Shown: piece after piece, positions 7,701 through 15,760 of the stretch
Numbering within the stretch: the stretch's first letter is position 1
Layout of the letters: every line of letters starts with the position of its first letter
Origin: Bacteroidota bacterium
GTDB taxonomy: Bacteria; Bacteroidota; Bacteroidia; Chitinophagales; Saprospiraceae
Length of the DNA stretch: 64,000 nt
Direction: 5' to 3'
NCBI GenBank assembly: GCA_003045895.1
Contig: PZPC01000011.1
Location: 27,258 to 91,257, forward strand
Translations under genes and position numbers: made by a program
Notes under the pieces: model-generated
What the model was told of the DNA's origin: nothing
Databases searched by the model: none
Seen by the model: only the letters and a program-made list of their open reading frames with translations

Positions 7701-10270
7701 TTCCGGCCGGTGGCAAGGGGCGGGCATTGCTCAGTTTGGCCAATGGTTTGGGCGTGTTGGAAGAGCGCTGGCTGGACACCAAGGCGGGCGACAATACCTT
7801 TACTTTCAAAACAACACCAGCCATGTCGCCCACGGTCTATGCCAGCTTAGCCGTCATACAGCCCCATGACCAGGAACAAAATGACATGCCCATCCGGGCT
7901 TACGGTGTCATTCCGATCGGGGTAGAGGATCCGATGACGATCTTGAAACCCGTCGTTAACCTGCCCGCCGAAATCAAGCCCGAGCAGTCCTTTACGGTGG
8001 AAGTGCAGGAAGCTACCGGACAGGCCATGACCTACACCATTGATATTGTCGACGAAGGGCTACTGAGTCTGACCCGGTTTAAAACCCCCAATCCCCACGA
8101 TGCTTTTTTTGCCCGGGAAGCATTGGGTGTAAAAACCTGGGACATGTACAATTTCGTACTGGGCAAACAGGCCATTCAAATGGATCAAATCCTAAGTATT
8201 GGTGGTGACGGTGATCTGACGGGGGCGAAGCCCGCTGAGCGCGCCAATCGCTTCGAGCCAGTAGTGATTCACCTGGGCCCCTTTGAGTTGGGGCGCAAGG
8301 GCCGGGCTAAACATACCATCAAAATGCCCAATTACATTGGTGCGGTGCGTGCAATGGTTGTAGCCGCCGCCCCCCGGGCTTATGGGTCTACCGAAAAGAC
8401 CGTTCCGGTGCGCAAACCCCTGATGGTTTTAGCCACCCTCCCGCGGGTGCTCGGAATCGGCGAATCCCTGGAGTTGCCCGTCAATGTCTTTGCCATGAAA
8501 AAAGGGCTGGGTAACGTCAGTATTCGCCTGGAAGAAACCACCGGGTTGGTCAAATTGACCAATACCCGCCAACAACTCAACTTCACCAATATTGGAGATG
8601 ACCTGGTCAGCTTTCCGGTAGCCGTAGGCAATGCAACCGGAATCGCCAAATTCCGGATTGTTGCCGAGGGTGGGGGAGAGCGGGCTACCCAGGAAATAGA
8701 AATCGATGTGCGCAATCCCAATCCCCGCCAGACGTTGGTGGAGCGTTTTGTGCTGGCGCCAGGGCAGGAAGGGGAACGAACGTATTCGCCCTTCGGATCG
8801 GCCGGTACGCGTATGGGTACCCTGGAGATGACTAACCTGCCACCCATCGACCTGGAACGCCGCCTCGATTACCTAATCAGTTATCCCTACGGTTGCCTGG
8901 AGCAAACGGTATCGGCTGGGTTCCCCCAATTGTACCTGGCTAATTTTATGCAACTGACCCAAAAGCAGGAGAATACCGCAAAAGCCAATGTAGCGGCAGC
9001 ACTTCAGCGGCTGCGTCAATTTCAGACGGCTAAGGGAGGTTTTGCCTACTGGCCCAACCAAACGGAGGTTGCTTCCTGGTCGACAAATTATGCGGGCCAT
9101 TTTCTGCTGGCCGCCAAGGCCAGGGGCTACACCTTGCCGGCGGGGCTGTTGGAAAACTGCCTGCGCTTCCAGAAAGAATCGGCACGGCGCTGGGATCCTT
9201 CCCTGGCCGATCTCGGGCATATCAGCAAGGAAAGTTACGAACTCGACCAGGCTTACCGCCTCTATACCCTGGCGCTGGCCGGGCAGCCAGAACTGGGCGC
9301 CATGAACCGGCTGCGGGAGCGTGGCCAATTGAGCAAAGCCAGTCGCTGGCGACTCGCGGCAGCCTACGCCCTGGCCGGACAGCAGGCTGCGGCAGAACAA
9401 CTCATCAACAAGGTGGACACCCAGGTGGCGGCCTATCGGGAATTGGGCAATACCTTCGGCTCGGCCCTGCGCGATAATGCCATGATCCTGGAGACGTTGT
9501 TGCTGCTGAAAAAACAAGCCGCTGCGGACCAACAAGTACAGTTCCTTTCAGCCGACCTCAGCTCGGGCGCCTGGTTGAGTACCCACGAAATTGCCTATAG
9601 TTTGTTGGCGCTCAGCAAATACGTAGGAGAAAACGAAAAATTGAGTTCAACCTACACGTTTACCTTGCAGCAGGAAGGAGGCAAAGCCATCGATGCGGGT
9701 GCCGATCACCCCTTCATGCAAATCAACCTGGCGGATCGCTCCGGCTTTGTACGGGTGAAAAACACCAGCAAACAGAAGCTTTTCGCCAGCATCATCAGGC
9801 AGGGACAGCCGCTGCCGGCGTCGGAGCAGGCGACACAGAACCAATTAATGTTGAACGTTAACTACCAGGATGCCAATGGTCGTAGTGTGGATGTCACCAA
9901 TTTGGAGCAAGGAACCGATTTCGTAGCCCTGGTGACCATCACTCATCCGGGAACGGTCAATTATCCGTATGAACAACTCGCTTTGGAACAAGTGTTTCCG
10001 GCTGGCTGGGAAATCACCAATACCCGCTTCGAAGGGGTGGCGGTAAGCCCTCAGGATGACTACGCTTACCGCGATTTTCGCGATGACCGGGTCTGTACTT
10101 TCTTCAACCTGAACAGTAGCCAAACCAAAACCTACGTGGTTTATCTAACGGCAACGTATGCCGGGCGATTCTACTTGCCGGCCGCTACCTGTGGGGCGAT
10201 GTATGACAATAAGATTTCTGCTAACACCGCCGGATTCTGGGTGGAGGTTAGTGCATCAGTAATTAATTAA
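4727..10270 (+). CDS. Bacterial alpha-2-macroglobulin-like lipoprotein with thioester site
   Basis: A 1,847-residue periplasmic or surface lipoprotein. The signal peptide ends at the lipobox LTSC with Cys19 as lipid anchor. The body has the multiple macroglobulin (MG) beta-domains of bacterial A2M (YfhM-like), including the MG2 motif GYIYGERGVWRPGDSVYLHF (about residues 620-640), the A2M domain with FELGRKGRAKHTIKMPNYIGAVRAM, and the thioester motif GCLEQ with Cys1390. Behind it lies an alpha-alpha toroid (TED) domain. A2M proteins trap attacking proteases covalently through the thioester. The gene often sits beside a class A penicillin-binding protein (pbpC), but here the next gene is a small plug-domain lipoprotein and no pbpC is present. 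ATG 4727 is chosen because it directly opens the signal peptide. Confidence 0.95.
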   Translation: MNRFFVLLALISLSILTSCQPKRAARPMPESAQAYVLAYTQGIIFRTSSIRIQFAGNVVEETDIGSSPARNLVALSPAVAGNWTWEDRQTLAFTPTAMFDFSTSYLVTVQLGDLFDQVPEEAKVFEFAVNTRDPFVRIATEGLSTPDFAIREKQVLQGRLLTSDFVAADKASALLQATQQGRTLSLTWSHNDEGTVHYFTTGSINRGNEPSAVVLNWNGVAIGAQQKGQEKIEVPALGDFKVTAVTPINGGESRVDIHFSDPLDEQQDFSGLVSISNSDNEFRYLVAGHVLKVYPNTALSGEQKVSVFTGIRNRYQEKMPRTSLWDVTFTSVEPQVRLVGNGSILPTSTGLVFPFEAIGLQAVEVELFKIYNNNILQFLQNNSYDGNDEMARVGKVILRKSVQLNQLNPAANQQDWMRYALDLRQFFEADPKAIYQVRIGFQRSQSLYPCAVDRSYNFSNYDWQPENPDLLSSWYGIEGYYDNYSWEQRDDPCYPAYYNSDRFISRNVLASNLGIIVKSQQDKKYRIAVSDLRNTQPLAGVKVNFYNYQQQLLGTATTGSDGLAKIELPEKAFVLIAEASGDQGFLRLDDAEALSLSRFDVAGAETQEGLKGYIYGERGVWRPGDSVYLHFVLEDEQGLLPPAYPITFELRDARGQLVEKRVGVTPQGMIYPLWFKTQADSPTGIWEAKVITGGAHFQKTIRIETVKPNRIKIDLKFAETPLRLSGGSGEVKLTAAWLHGAPAANLKANVEASFSLRKDGFPRFKDYLFRDAENTQTANTAVVFDGDLDAAGEGTFAVKLPQATTAAGPLMMSLRSRVYESGGNFSTDNQSVEVHPFDFYAGLLLPTNRYGSPQITVGEKTVIELASANYAGEAAAGRTLKAELYRVEWRWWWDDDDVNGSRYSRDRNLSSLANVTRKTNAQGRASWDINVAEWGRYLLRVCDQSSGHCTSGYVYAGSPWYNEQEFSEEATMLTFSADKDSYQVGQQVKLTFPAGGKGRALLSLANGLGVLEERWLDTKAGDNTFTFKTTPAMSPTVYASLAVIQPHDQEQNDMPIRAYGVIPIGVEDPMTILKPVVNLPAEIKPEQSFTVEVQEATGQAMTYTIDIVDEGLLSLTRFKTPNPHDAFFAREALGVKTWDMYNFVLGKQAIQMDQILSIGGDGDLTGAKPAERANRFEPVVIHLGPFELGRKGRAKHTIKMPNYIGAVRAMVVAAAPRAYGSTEKTVPVRKPLMVLATLPRVLGIGESLELPVNVFAMKKGLGNVSIRLEETTGLVKLTNTRQQLNFTNIGDDLVSFPVAVGNATGIAKFRIVAEGGGERATQEIEIDVRNPNPRQTLVERFVLAPGQEGERTYSPFGSAGTRMGTLEMTNLPPIDLERRLDYLISYPYGCLEQTVSAGFPQLYLANFMQLTQKQENTAKANVAAALQRLRQFQTAKGGFAYWPNQTEVASWSTNYAGHFLLAAKARGYTLPAGLLENCLRFQKESARRWDPSLADLGHISKESYELDQAYRLYTLALAGQPELGAMNRLRERGQLSKASRWRLAAAYALAGQQAAAEQLINKVDTQVAAYRELGNTFGSALRDNAMILETLLLLKKQAAADQQVQFLSADLSSGAWLSTHEIAYSLLALSKYVGENEKLSSTYTFTLQQEGGKAIDAGADHPFMQINLADRSGFVRVKNTSKQKLFASIIRQGQPLPASEQATQNQLMLNVNYQDANGRSVDVTNLEQGTDFVALVTITHPGTVNYPYEQLALEQVFPAGWEITNTRFEGVAVSPQDDYAYRDFRDDRVCTFFNLNSSQTKTYVVYLTATYAGRFYLPAATCGAMYDNKISANTAGFWVEVSASVIN

Positions 10271-10284
10271 TAAATAAGGTATTA

Positions 10285-10689
10285 ATGAAAAATTTATCAA
10301 AGCTCTCCCTCACCTTGTTGCTAGGTTTGTTGTTGTCCTGGAGTTGTGTGACCTCTTCCGGAGGAACGCCCCGGCAAACCGTAGATTATTCCAATTTACA
10401 AAGCCTGGATCAGGTGCTCCGCATGCAGCCAAGCATCCAGGTTACCGGTTCTGGACCGGGAACCAAAGTGGTCATTCGGGGCATTAGCAGTTTTGTCCTG
10501 AGTTCGGATCCGCTTTATGTTATTGATGGCAACCCCATCGGGCACAGTTATTCCCTTGCTGATAATGCGGTCAATGTCCGGGATATCACCTCGGTGCGGG
10601 TTTTGGCCGGAAAAACCGAAACCACGATTTACGGGGAGGAAGGTAACAACGGTGTGATCATTATTAAGACCCGTGCTTCCTCCAATTAA
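10285..10689 (+). CDS. Small lipoprotein consisting of an isolated TonB-receptor plug domain
   Basis: 134 residues: a signal peptide with lipobox SWSC (Cys21), then only a plug domain. The recognisable plug elements are SLDQVLRMQPSIQV (about 39-52), the VVIRGISSF strand, DPLYVIDGNPIG, and the terminal GNNGVIIIKT. No beta-barrel follows; the gene simply stops. Plug domains normally close TonB-dependent outer-membrane receptors. A free lipid-anchored plug could regulate a receptor or act as a binding module. It starts 14 bp after the alpha-2-macroglobulin gene on the same strand and probably shares its transcript. The function is unknown. Confidence 0.85.
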   Translation: MKNLSKLSLTLLLGLLLSWSCVTSSGGTPRQTVDYSNLQSLDQVLRMQPSIQVTGSGPGTKVVIRGISSFVLSSDPLYVIDGNPIGHSYSLADNAVNVRDITSVRVLAGKTETTIYGEEGNNGVIIIKTRASSN

Positions 10690-10703
10690 GGGAGAGAAAC
10701 GGG

Positions 10704-13700
10704 CTATCGAACCAAGGTGACCTGTCCACTTGTGGTCAAATTTTCGCCGGTAATACCCAGGCGGATGTGGTAAAGGTACACATCCGCCGGGGCTGGCTGG
10801 CCTTTGTACAATCCATCCCAGCCGAAATTGGCCGGGTCGTTAGTTGCAAAAACCAGTTGCCCCCAACGGTTGTAGATCTCCATGGTCAGTTGATCTACCG
10901 TTCCCTGTATAAAAGGCTTAAAGACGTCATTTACCCCATCTCCGTTAGGGGAGAAAATAGTGGGAATCCGGTAGTCCAGCAGCTGCAGCAGGACCGAGTC
11001 CGTGAGTACGCCGCAGGCATTGCGGTAAGTGACCACTGCATAGGCGGGTAAATTCGCTGCTGCCGGTTGATACCCCACCAGGGGGGTGTTGGTCCCGATT
11101 AAAACGCCTGCGAGCGTCCATTCAAAGGTGCCACTTCCACCACCATCGGCAACGTCTGCCGCCAGATCTACCGTCGGGTGGGTACCCGTAAGCACGGGTA
11201 CTGCGGCTATGGTTAATCCTGCCGGAGGTGTGTTTACGAAAAGTGTTGCCGTCTGTTCCATGGCTGCGCCACAGTCATTGCTGGCGGTGAGGGTATAGGT
11301 ATCCGATTCATTTGGGGAAATCCTTAACCCCGGATCGTTACTGCTGAAGTTGGGATCCTGGAGTGATGTCCAAAAATAGTCTACCCCCGCCGCAGGAACA
11401 GCTAAATTGAGTTGTACCGTATCTCCTGAGCAGATGGCCTGGTTGTCGATCAACTGGATGGATGGTGGGCTATTTACCCGCACAGAAACCATTGGCAGGA
11501 ACGTACAACCTTCGATGGTAATGCTGGGGGAATAAACCGTCGTGACCATTGGCGACGCTGTTGGGGCAAAGCAATCTGCACAAGACAAAGCGGTAGCGGG
11601 TGACCAACTGATCGTGCCACCAGCAGTGGAGTTGACAACCAGGTCGATACTTTCTCCCAGGCAAATAAGGGGATCGCGGGGTTGAATAGTTATACCTTCG
11701 GCTGTAATCACATGAAGGGTAACTTCCGCTACCGCTACACACCCTCCGTTGGTGGTCATCCGCTGGTAGGTGAAGGTGTCCGTTGCCGTCAATATTATAT
11801 TGTAAAGGGAATCAGCAGTTTCCAATCCAATGCCCGACCAGGTGTGCATGATATTGGCATAGTGAGCAGGATCGTAGGCCGGCGAAGACAAAACAACCCG
11901 TTCTCCCTGGCAATAGCGATTTTCCGCAGGATCGGCGGTGATCGTCAACAATTGCGGCAAGGAATCAACCTGGATGTAAACGGAATCTTTCACCGCACAA
12001 CCATTCACTTGAACGTCAGCGAAATAATAGGTGCTGACGCTGGGAGAAGCCTCTACGGTTAAACCCGTAGTAGCGCTCAGGCTACCATCGTCTGGCGACC
12101 AGGTTAGTCCCTCCCCATTGGTATTGGTTTCAGCACTAAGCGAAATACTTTGCCCTCGACAAAGCGCAGTTGCTGCGGTTGCAATAGTTACCCTGGGGGT
12201 AGCCTGGAGCAAATAGATGGAATCAGTAGCCACACAGCCCGGCCCGACCTGCCCTACGACGTAAACCCAGCCATCTTCTGCCGGCGTAGCCAGCGGCGTA
12301 CTGGAGGTCGGGTTGTCGAAGACACTAACTGGGGTCCAGAAATAGGTGGTAGCTCCTTCCACCACCAGTTCCGTACGGGTGTTCATACACAAGCGGACGG
12401 TATCCTGTCCGGTGTTGATGTCGACCCGGAGTCGATCCCGTAATTCAATTTCAAGTTCCGCCAGGATGACCAGGCCACAGCCAAAATCCCTGGTCAGCAT
12501 GATCGTGACCGTTTCGGTGCCTTCCTGGTCGTTCAGGTCTGTCAGTACGCTGACCGGAAACACGATTTCGTTGGTTCCGGGGGCAAAAGTAAGTTGTGGC
12601 GGTAGCGCCAAGGTGTAATCCAGCCCCAGGGTGGCGGTGCCGCCGAGTACAACGTTGTAGGCAACGGCAGCGCCGGGTGGATTGTCCATGCGAAAGACGA
12701 TTTCATCGGGCTGATCGGTGCACCCTTCAATGAGGTAGTCGACACCCGAATTGAAGTTAACGGCAATTTCCGGTGTGCCCCCGCGCAATTCGGCAATAAA
12801 TACCCCCGAATCATAAATACCATCAAAACGATCGGCAATGGCCAGCTTGAGGTGATAAGTTTGGCAGGGTGTCACCGTAGCCCGGGCGGTCAGGCTTTTC
12901 TTTACGCCCAAAAAATCAGCCGTCAGCCCATCGTACTGCAGGCTCAGCCCTACTTCGTTGTTGCGGTAATATTCCCAATTGTTGAGGTTGTTGACGCTGT
13001 TAATCTCCACAAAGGTATTGGTTCCCGGGAGGGTAGCAATATTCAGCTGGTTGTTGAGTGCCGGTAAGCCGGCAATTCCTGGGCCAGAGATCAGAAAGGC
13101 AAAGATGTCGTTGTAATCGTCGTTGGCAAATTCGGGGTATTCTTCTGAACCAAAGATGTACTCAAAGGCCAATTCGTTGGTATTGGCAAAAACGTCGAGT
13201 TCAATGACACAGGCATCCTGGGAACGGGTTCCGTTGCCAAAAAGCGTCGAGAGTGTATCCAGGTCTACATCACCGGGGCTTCCTAAGTCGGCCGTAAAGA
13301 TATTGCCATCTCCCGGCGAAAAATTCGGGCCAGGGGCGTAACGCAACTCTCCCGTGGTGAGGAGCAAACCCTGGCGGAGCCCCAGATCGGTGTTGTCGCC
13401 AGCCGCAAAGGTCCCGTAAGCGCCAGCCCCGCAGTCAATGTGCGTAATGGTAGCTTGGGTTTGGGGTGTCGACAAGGCAGTGATGATGGCCTGGGCCGAG
13501 GCCGTCGCGTCAACGGAAATGGGGCTGTTCACAACACAAGGCACCGCCGAACAGGTCCAACTGCCCGCAAAACCATCGAAAGTAGCGGAGCCATCCGAAA
13601 CAAACTGGACCGTCAGGCAGCCACTGGTTGCCTGAACCGCAAAGCATACACCGGAAGATGCCGAGGCATAATCAATGCCGCCAATAGCTGTAATGAGGTT

Positions 13701-14471
13701 GCCCGGCAAGGCGGCGGCACCATCGTAAAACAGGAGTTGGTCCGTGGTGGCAAAATCATTGTATTCGATATTAAAATACGAAAGGGTAAAGTTGATGCAG
13801 GCAGAGGGAGGGGTAGGGCAGATGGTAAAGGTGTGGTTCTCGTTGTTGCTGTAATCGCCATCCGGGCCACCAGCATCATAGAGCAGACCACTGCAGGCGG
13901 TAGAGCTACCTTCGCTGATCAGATGGATCGGGTTTCTTTTATCAATACAGATGCTGAAACTGCCGGCAGGAGACGTAGCCGTTTCGGAAAAATCATTGAT
14001 GCGCAGAAAATAGGTAATATTGGGCGTCAATCCTTCCGCCTGGAGTACAACCCTGTTCTGGCCCGGCGAGGCTGATGCGCACAACAATTCGGCCAGGCTA
14101 TTAACCGCACAGACACCCCGGTACAAAGCTACCTGGGGATTCAGGAGAGCTGGTTCCCCGGCGGGCCCCGGCACGCCGGTTACGGTGATGGTATAATCAA
14201 TAATGGTATCGCTGGTGGTAAAGGCAAACCAGACATCGCGCTGTACCGTGCCCCCATTGAAACAAGTGGGATTGTTACCAGCGCCAATTGAGGAGGCTGT
14301 TGCATGGCTATTGCTAAAAATAGCCGCTGTATTTACCGGATCACTACTATCCGGGCAATAGGGTGCCCTCCCCAGGTCGATGACCCCCATGCAGTCGTCG
14401 TTTTCAGGTGGCTGGGCGAACAATCCATGACCAGCCATTGACAAAACCACGATGAGCATACCTATTCGCAT
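10704..14471 (-). CDS. Large secreted adhesin-like protein: choice-of-anchor L domain, type B T9SS sorting domain
   Basis: A 1,255-residue exported protein with a signal peptide (about residues 1-19). The order appears to be: an N-terminal beta-sandwich region (about 20-180), a CUB-like region (about 190-310), a choice-of-anchor L domain (about 330-560, with TTGELRYAPGPN and EYIFGSEEYPEF), a Calx-beta-like region (about 590-690), several Ig/PKD-like repeats, and a gliding-motility-associated C-terminal domain (about 1165-1255, TIFSPNGDGVNDVF...YNRWGQLVF...WDG). That last domain is the type B signal for T9SS export and cell-surface attachment. The gene is last in a minus-strand cluster behind a cytochrome c (40-bp gap) and a SCO1-like gene. 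Adhesion or matrix binding is inferred from the architecture. Confidence 0.92.
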   Translation of the reverse strand: MRIGMLIVVLSMAGHGLFAQPPENDDCMGVIDLGRAPYCPDSSDPVNTAAIFSNSHATASSIGAGNNPTCFNGGTVQRDVWFAFTTSDTIIDYTITVTGVPGPAGEPALLNPQVALYRGVCAVNSLAELLCASASPGQNRVVLQAEGLTPNITYFLRINDFSETATSPAGSFSICIDKRNPIHLISEGSSTACSGLLYDAGGPDGDYSNNENHTFTICPTPPSACINFTLSYFNIEYNDFATTDQLLFYDGAAALPGNLITAIGGIDYASASSGVCFAVQATSGCLTVQFVSDGSATFDGFAGSWTCSAVPCVVNSPISVDATASAQAIITALSTPQTQATITHIDCGAGAYGTFAAGDNTDLGLRQGLLLTTGELRYAPGPNFSPGDGNIFTADLGSPGDVDLDTLSTLFGNGTRSQDACVIELDVFANTNELAFEYIFGSEEYPEFANDDYNDIFAFLISGPGIAGLPALNNQLNIATLPGTNTFVEINSVNNLNNWEYYRNNEVGLSLQYDGLTADFLGVKKSLTARATVTPCQTYHLKLAIADRFDGIYDSGVFIAELRGGTPEIAVNFNSGVDYLIEGCTDQPDEIVFRMDNPPGAAVAYNVVLGGTATLGLDYTLALPPQLTFAPGTNEIVFPVSVLTDLNDQEGTETVTIMLTRDFGCGLVILAELEIELRDRLRVDINTGQDTVRLCMNTRTELVVEGATTYFWTPVSVFDNPTSSTPLATPAEDGWVYVVGQVGPGCVATDSIYLLQATPRVTIATAATALCRGQSISLSAETNTNGEGLTWSPDDGSLSATTGLTVEASPSVSTYYFADVQVNGCAVKDSVYIQVDSLPQLLTITADPAENRYCQGERVVLSSPAYDPAHYANIMHTWSGIGLETADSLYNIILTATDTFTYQRMTTNGGCVAVAEVTLHVITAEGITIQPRDPLICLGESIDLVVNSTAGGTISWSPATALSCADCFAPTASPMVTTVYSPSITIEGCTFLPMVSVRVNSPPSIQLIDNQAICSGDTVQLNLAVPAAGVDYFWTSLQDPNFSSNDPGLRISPNESDTYTLTASNDCGAAMEQTATLFVNTPPAGLTIAAVPVLTGTHPTVDLAADVADGGGSGTFEWTLAGVLIGTNTPLVGYQPAAANLPAYAVVTYRNACGVLTDSVLLQLLDYRIPTIFSPNGDGVNDVFKPFIQGTVDQLTMEIYNRWGQLVFATNDPANFGWDGLYKGQPAPADVYLYHIRLGITGENLTTSGQVTLVR

Positions 14472-14511
14472 GACGTTAGCTTAATAGAAACAAGGCTTAC
14501 AAGGTAAGCAT

Positions 14512-14916
14512 TTACTTGCATCCAACTAACTGTTGATGAACCTGTTCTACGGTTACAAACCCATAGTCGTTGCCCCAGGCCTGGTTGAGGTAGTTGATGA
14601 GGTTGGCGAGTTGGACTTCATTGAGGGTTTTGACGCCAGCCATGGGCTCGTTGTAGGTGACACCGTTGACCACAATGGTATCGGCCTGCCCGTAACGGAT
14701 AATGCAGGCAATTTTTTGTTGCTGGGTTTGCAGATAGTCAGATTGCGCCAGCGGCGGAATGTTTCCGCCCAGGCCGGTACCGTTTGCCATGTGGCAATTT
14801 TCACAATGCGTGGTGTAAAGATTTTTGCCTTGGGTAAAGGGTTCATTGCCGCATCCCATATTGAAGAGGACCAGACATAAGAGTAAAAAAAATGTGCCGC
14901 TTGATGCCAATCGCAT
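14512..14916 (-). CDS. Lipoprotein c-type cytochrome (single heme)
   Basis: 134 residues with a lipobox NMGC (Cys22) and one heme-attachment motif CENCH (Cys38, Cys41, His42). A Met in EPMAGV (about residue 92) is a plausible sixth ligand. Lipid anchoring puts it on the periplasmic face of a membrane, where it would carry electrons. The start codon lies 3 bp from the stop of the SCO1-like gene, so the two are almost certainly co-transcribed, which suggests a shared role around cytochrome oxidase or copper-dependent respiration. It resembles the cytochrome c paired with SCO/SenC proteins in other Bacteroidota. Confidence 0.92.
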   Translation of the reverse strand: MRLASSGTFFLLLCLVLFNMGCGNEPFTQGKNLYTTHCENCHMANGTGLGGNIPPLAQSDYLQTQQQKIACIIRYGQADTIVVNGVTYNEPMAGVKTLNEVQLANLINYLNQAWGNDYGFVTVEQVHQQLVGCK

Positions 14917-14919
14917 AAG

Positions 14920-15549
14920 TTATTTGTTTAGTAATTGTTGAATGTCTTCGAGCAATGTGTCAACGGATGCAGGATTGAGACCATTGGCATAGGCGCGAAT
15001 GTAGCCAGCGGTGTCCACCAAAACGATGCGCCCAGAGTGGTCAAAGCCGCCGGGTGCGGAAGCGTCTTCCACAACGATATTGAAATAGTCATCGGCCAGA
15101 TCGTAGATTTGCTGTCGGTCACCCGTGAGGAAATGCCACTTGCGGGCGTCGGTGATGCCGAGGTTGGTCGCATAGTGCAACAATCGTTCAACGGTATCGC
15201 GCTTGGGATCGATGCTGTAGGACAACAAAACCAACTGCTCTTCAGCGGGGAAAGCTTCCCGTATTTTTAACATTTGTAATTGTACCTTGGGGCAGATACT
15301 TGGGCAGGAGGTAAAGAAAAAATCAACGATCCGCAATTTGCCTTTCAGGCTGGCAGTGCTTACTGTATCACCGTTCTGATCCAGGAGCTGGAAATCGGGA
15401 ACAGGATGGTAAATTTTATTGCCATCCAGCTTTTCGTAGGGGCCCAGAACAGGTAGTGGATCAGGTCGGTTGCAACCCAGCAAGCAAAAAAAGCAAACCA
15501 CCCAAACCTTTAGCCCGGAAATTGCGAACGAAAAACGAGGTGTTGTCAT
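14920..15549 (-). CDS. SCO1/SenC/PrrC-family copper chaperone lipoprotein
   Basis: A thioredoxin-fold protein of 209 residues. The signal sequence ends in lipobox LLGC (Cys26). The copper-binding motif TSCPSICP has Cys82 and Cys86, and the distal histidine is His171 in FDHSG; these are the three ligands needed for Cu delivery to the CuA site of cytochrome c oxidase. All are present, so it is likely functional. ATG 15549 is used; an in-frame TTG at 15573 would add eight residues before the signal peptide. It is first of the SCO1-cytochrome c-adhesin cluster, with about 210 bp of upstream noncoding DNA shared with the divergent cryptochrome gene. Confidence 0.92.
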   Translation of the reverse strand: MTTPRFSFAISGLKVWVVCFFCLLGCNRPDPLPVLGPYEKLDGNKIYHPVPDFQLLDQNGDTVSTASLKGKLRIVDFFFTSCPSICPKVQLQMLKIREAFPAEEQLVLLSYSIDPKRDTVERLLHYATNLGITDARKWHFLTGDRQQIYDLADDYFNIVVEDASAPGGFDHSGRIVLVDTAGYIRAYANGLNPASVDTLLEDIQQLLNK

Positions 15550-15760
15550 GGGCTGTTTTTTGTAAGGATCCAAAATATTTCAACACCAATGGCGGCCTAT
15601 ATGTTGTCAAGTTACAGCCGAATAGCCGTTATTGTCGTCCGAAAGAATTAATTAACGAAATTACTTTTTTCCACCAACCAAGCTATTGTTTTTTTGTTAA
15701 ACTTTCAATACTTTCAAAAAGAACAATATACTTTGGTTGTGATTTAAAATACTTTCTCCT

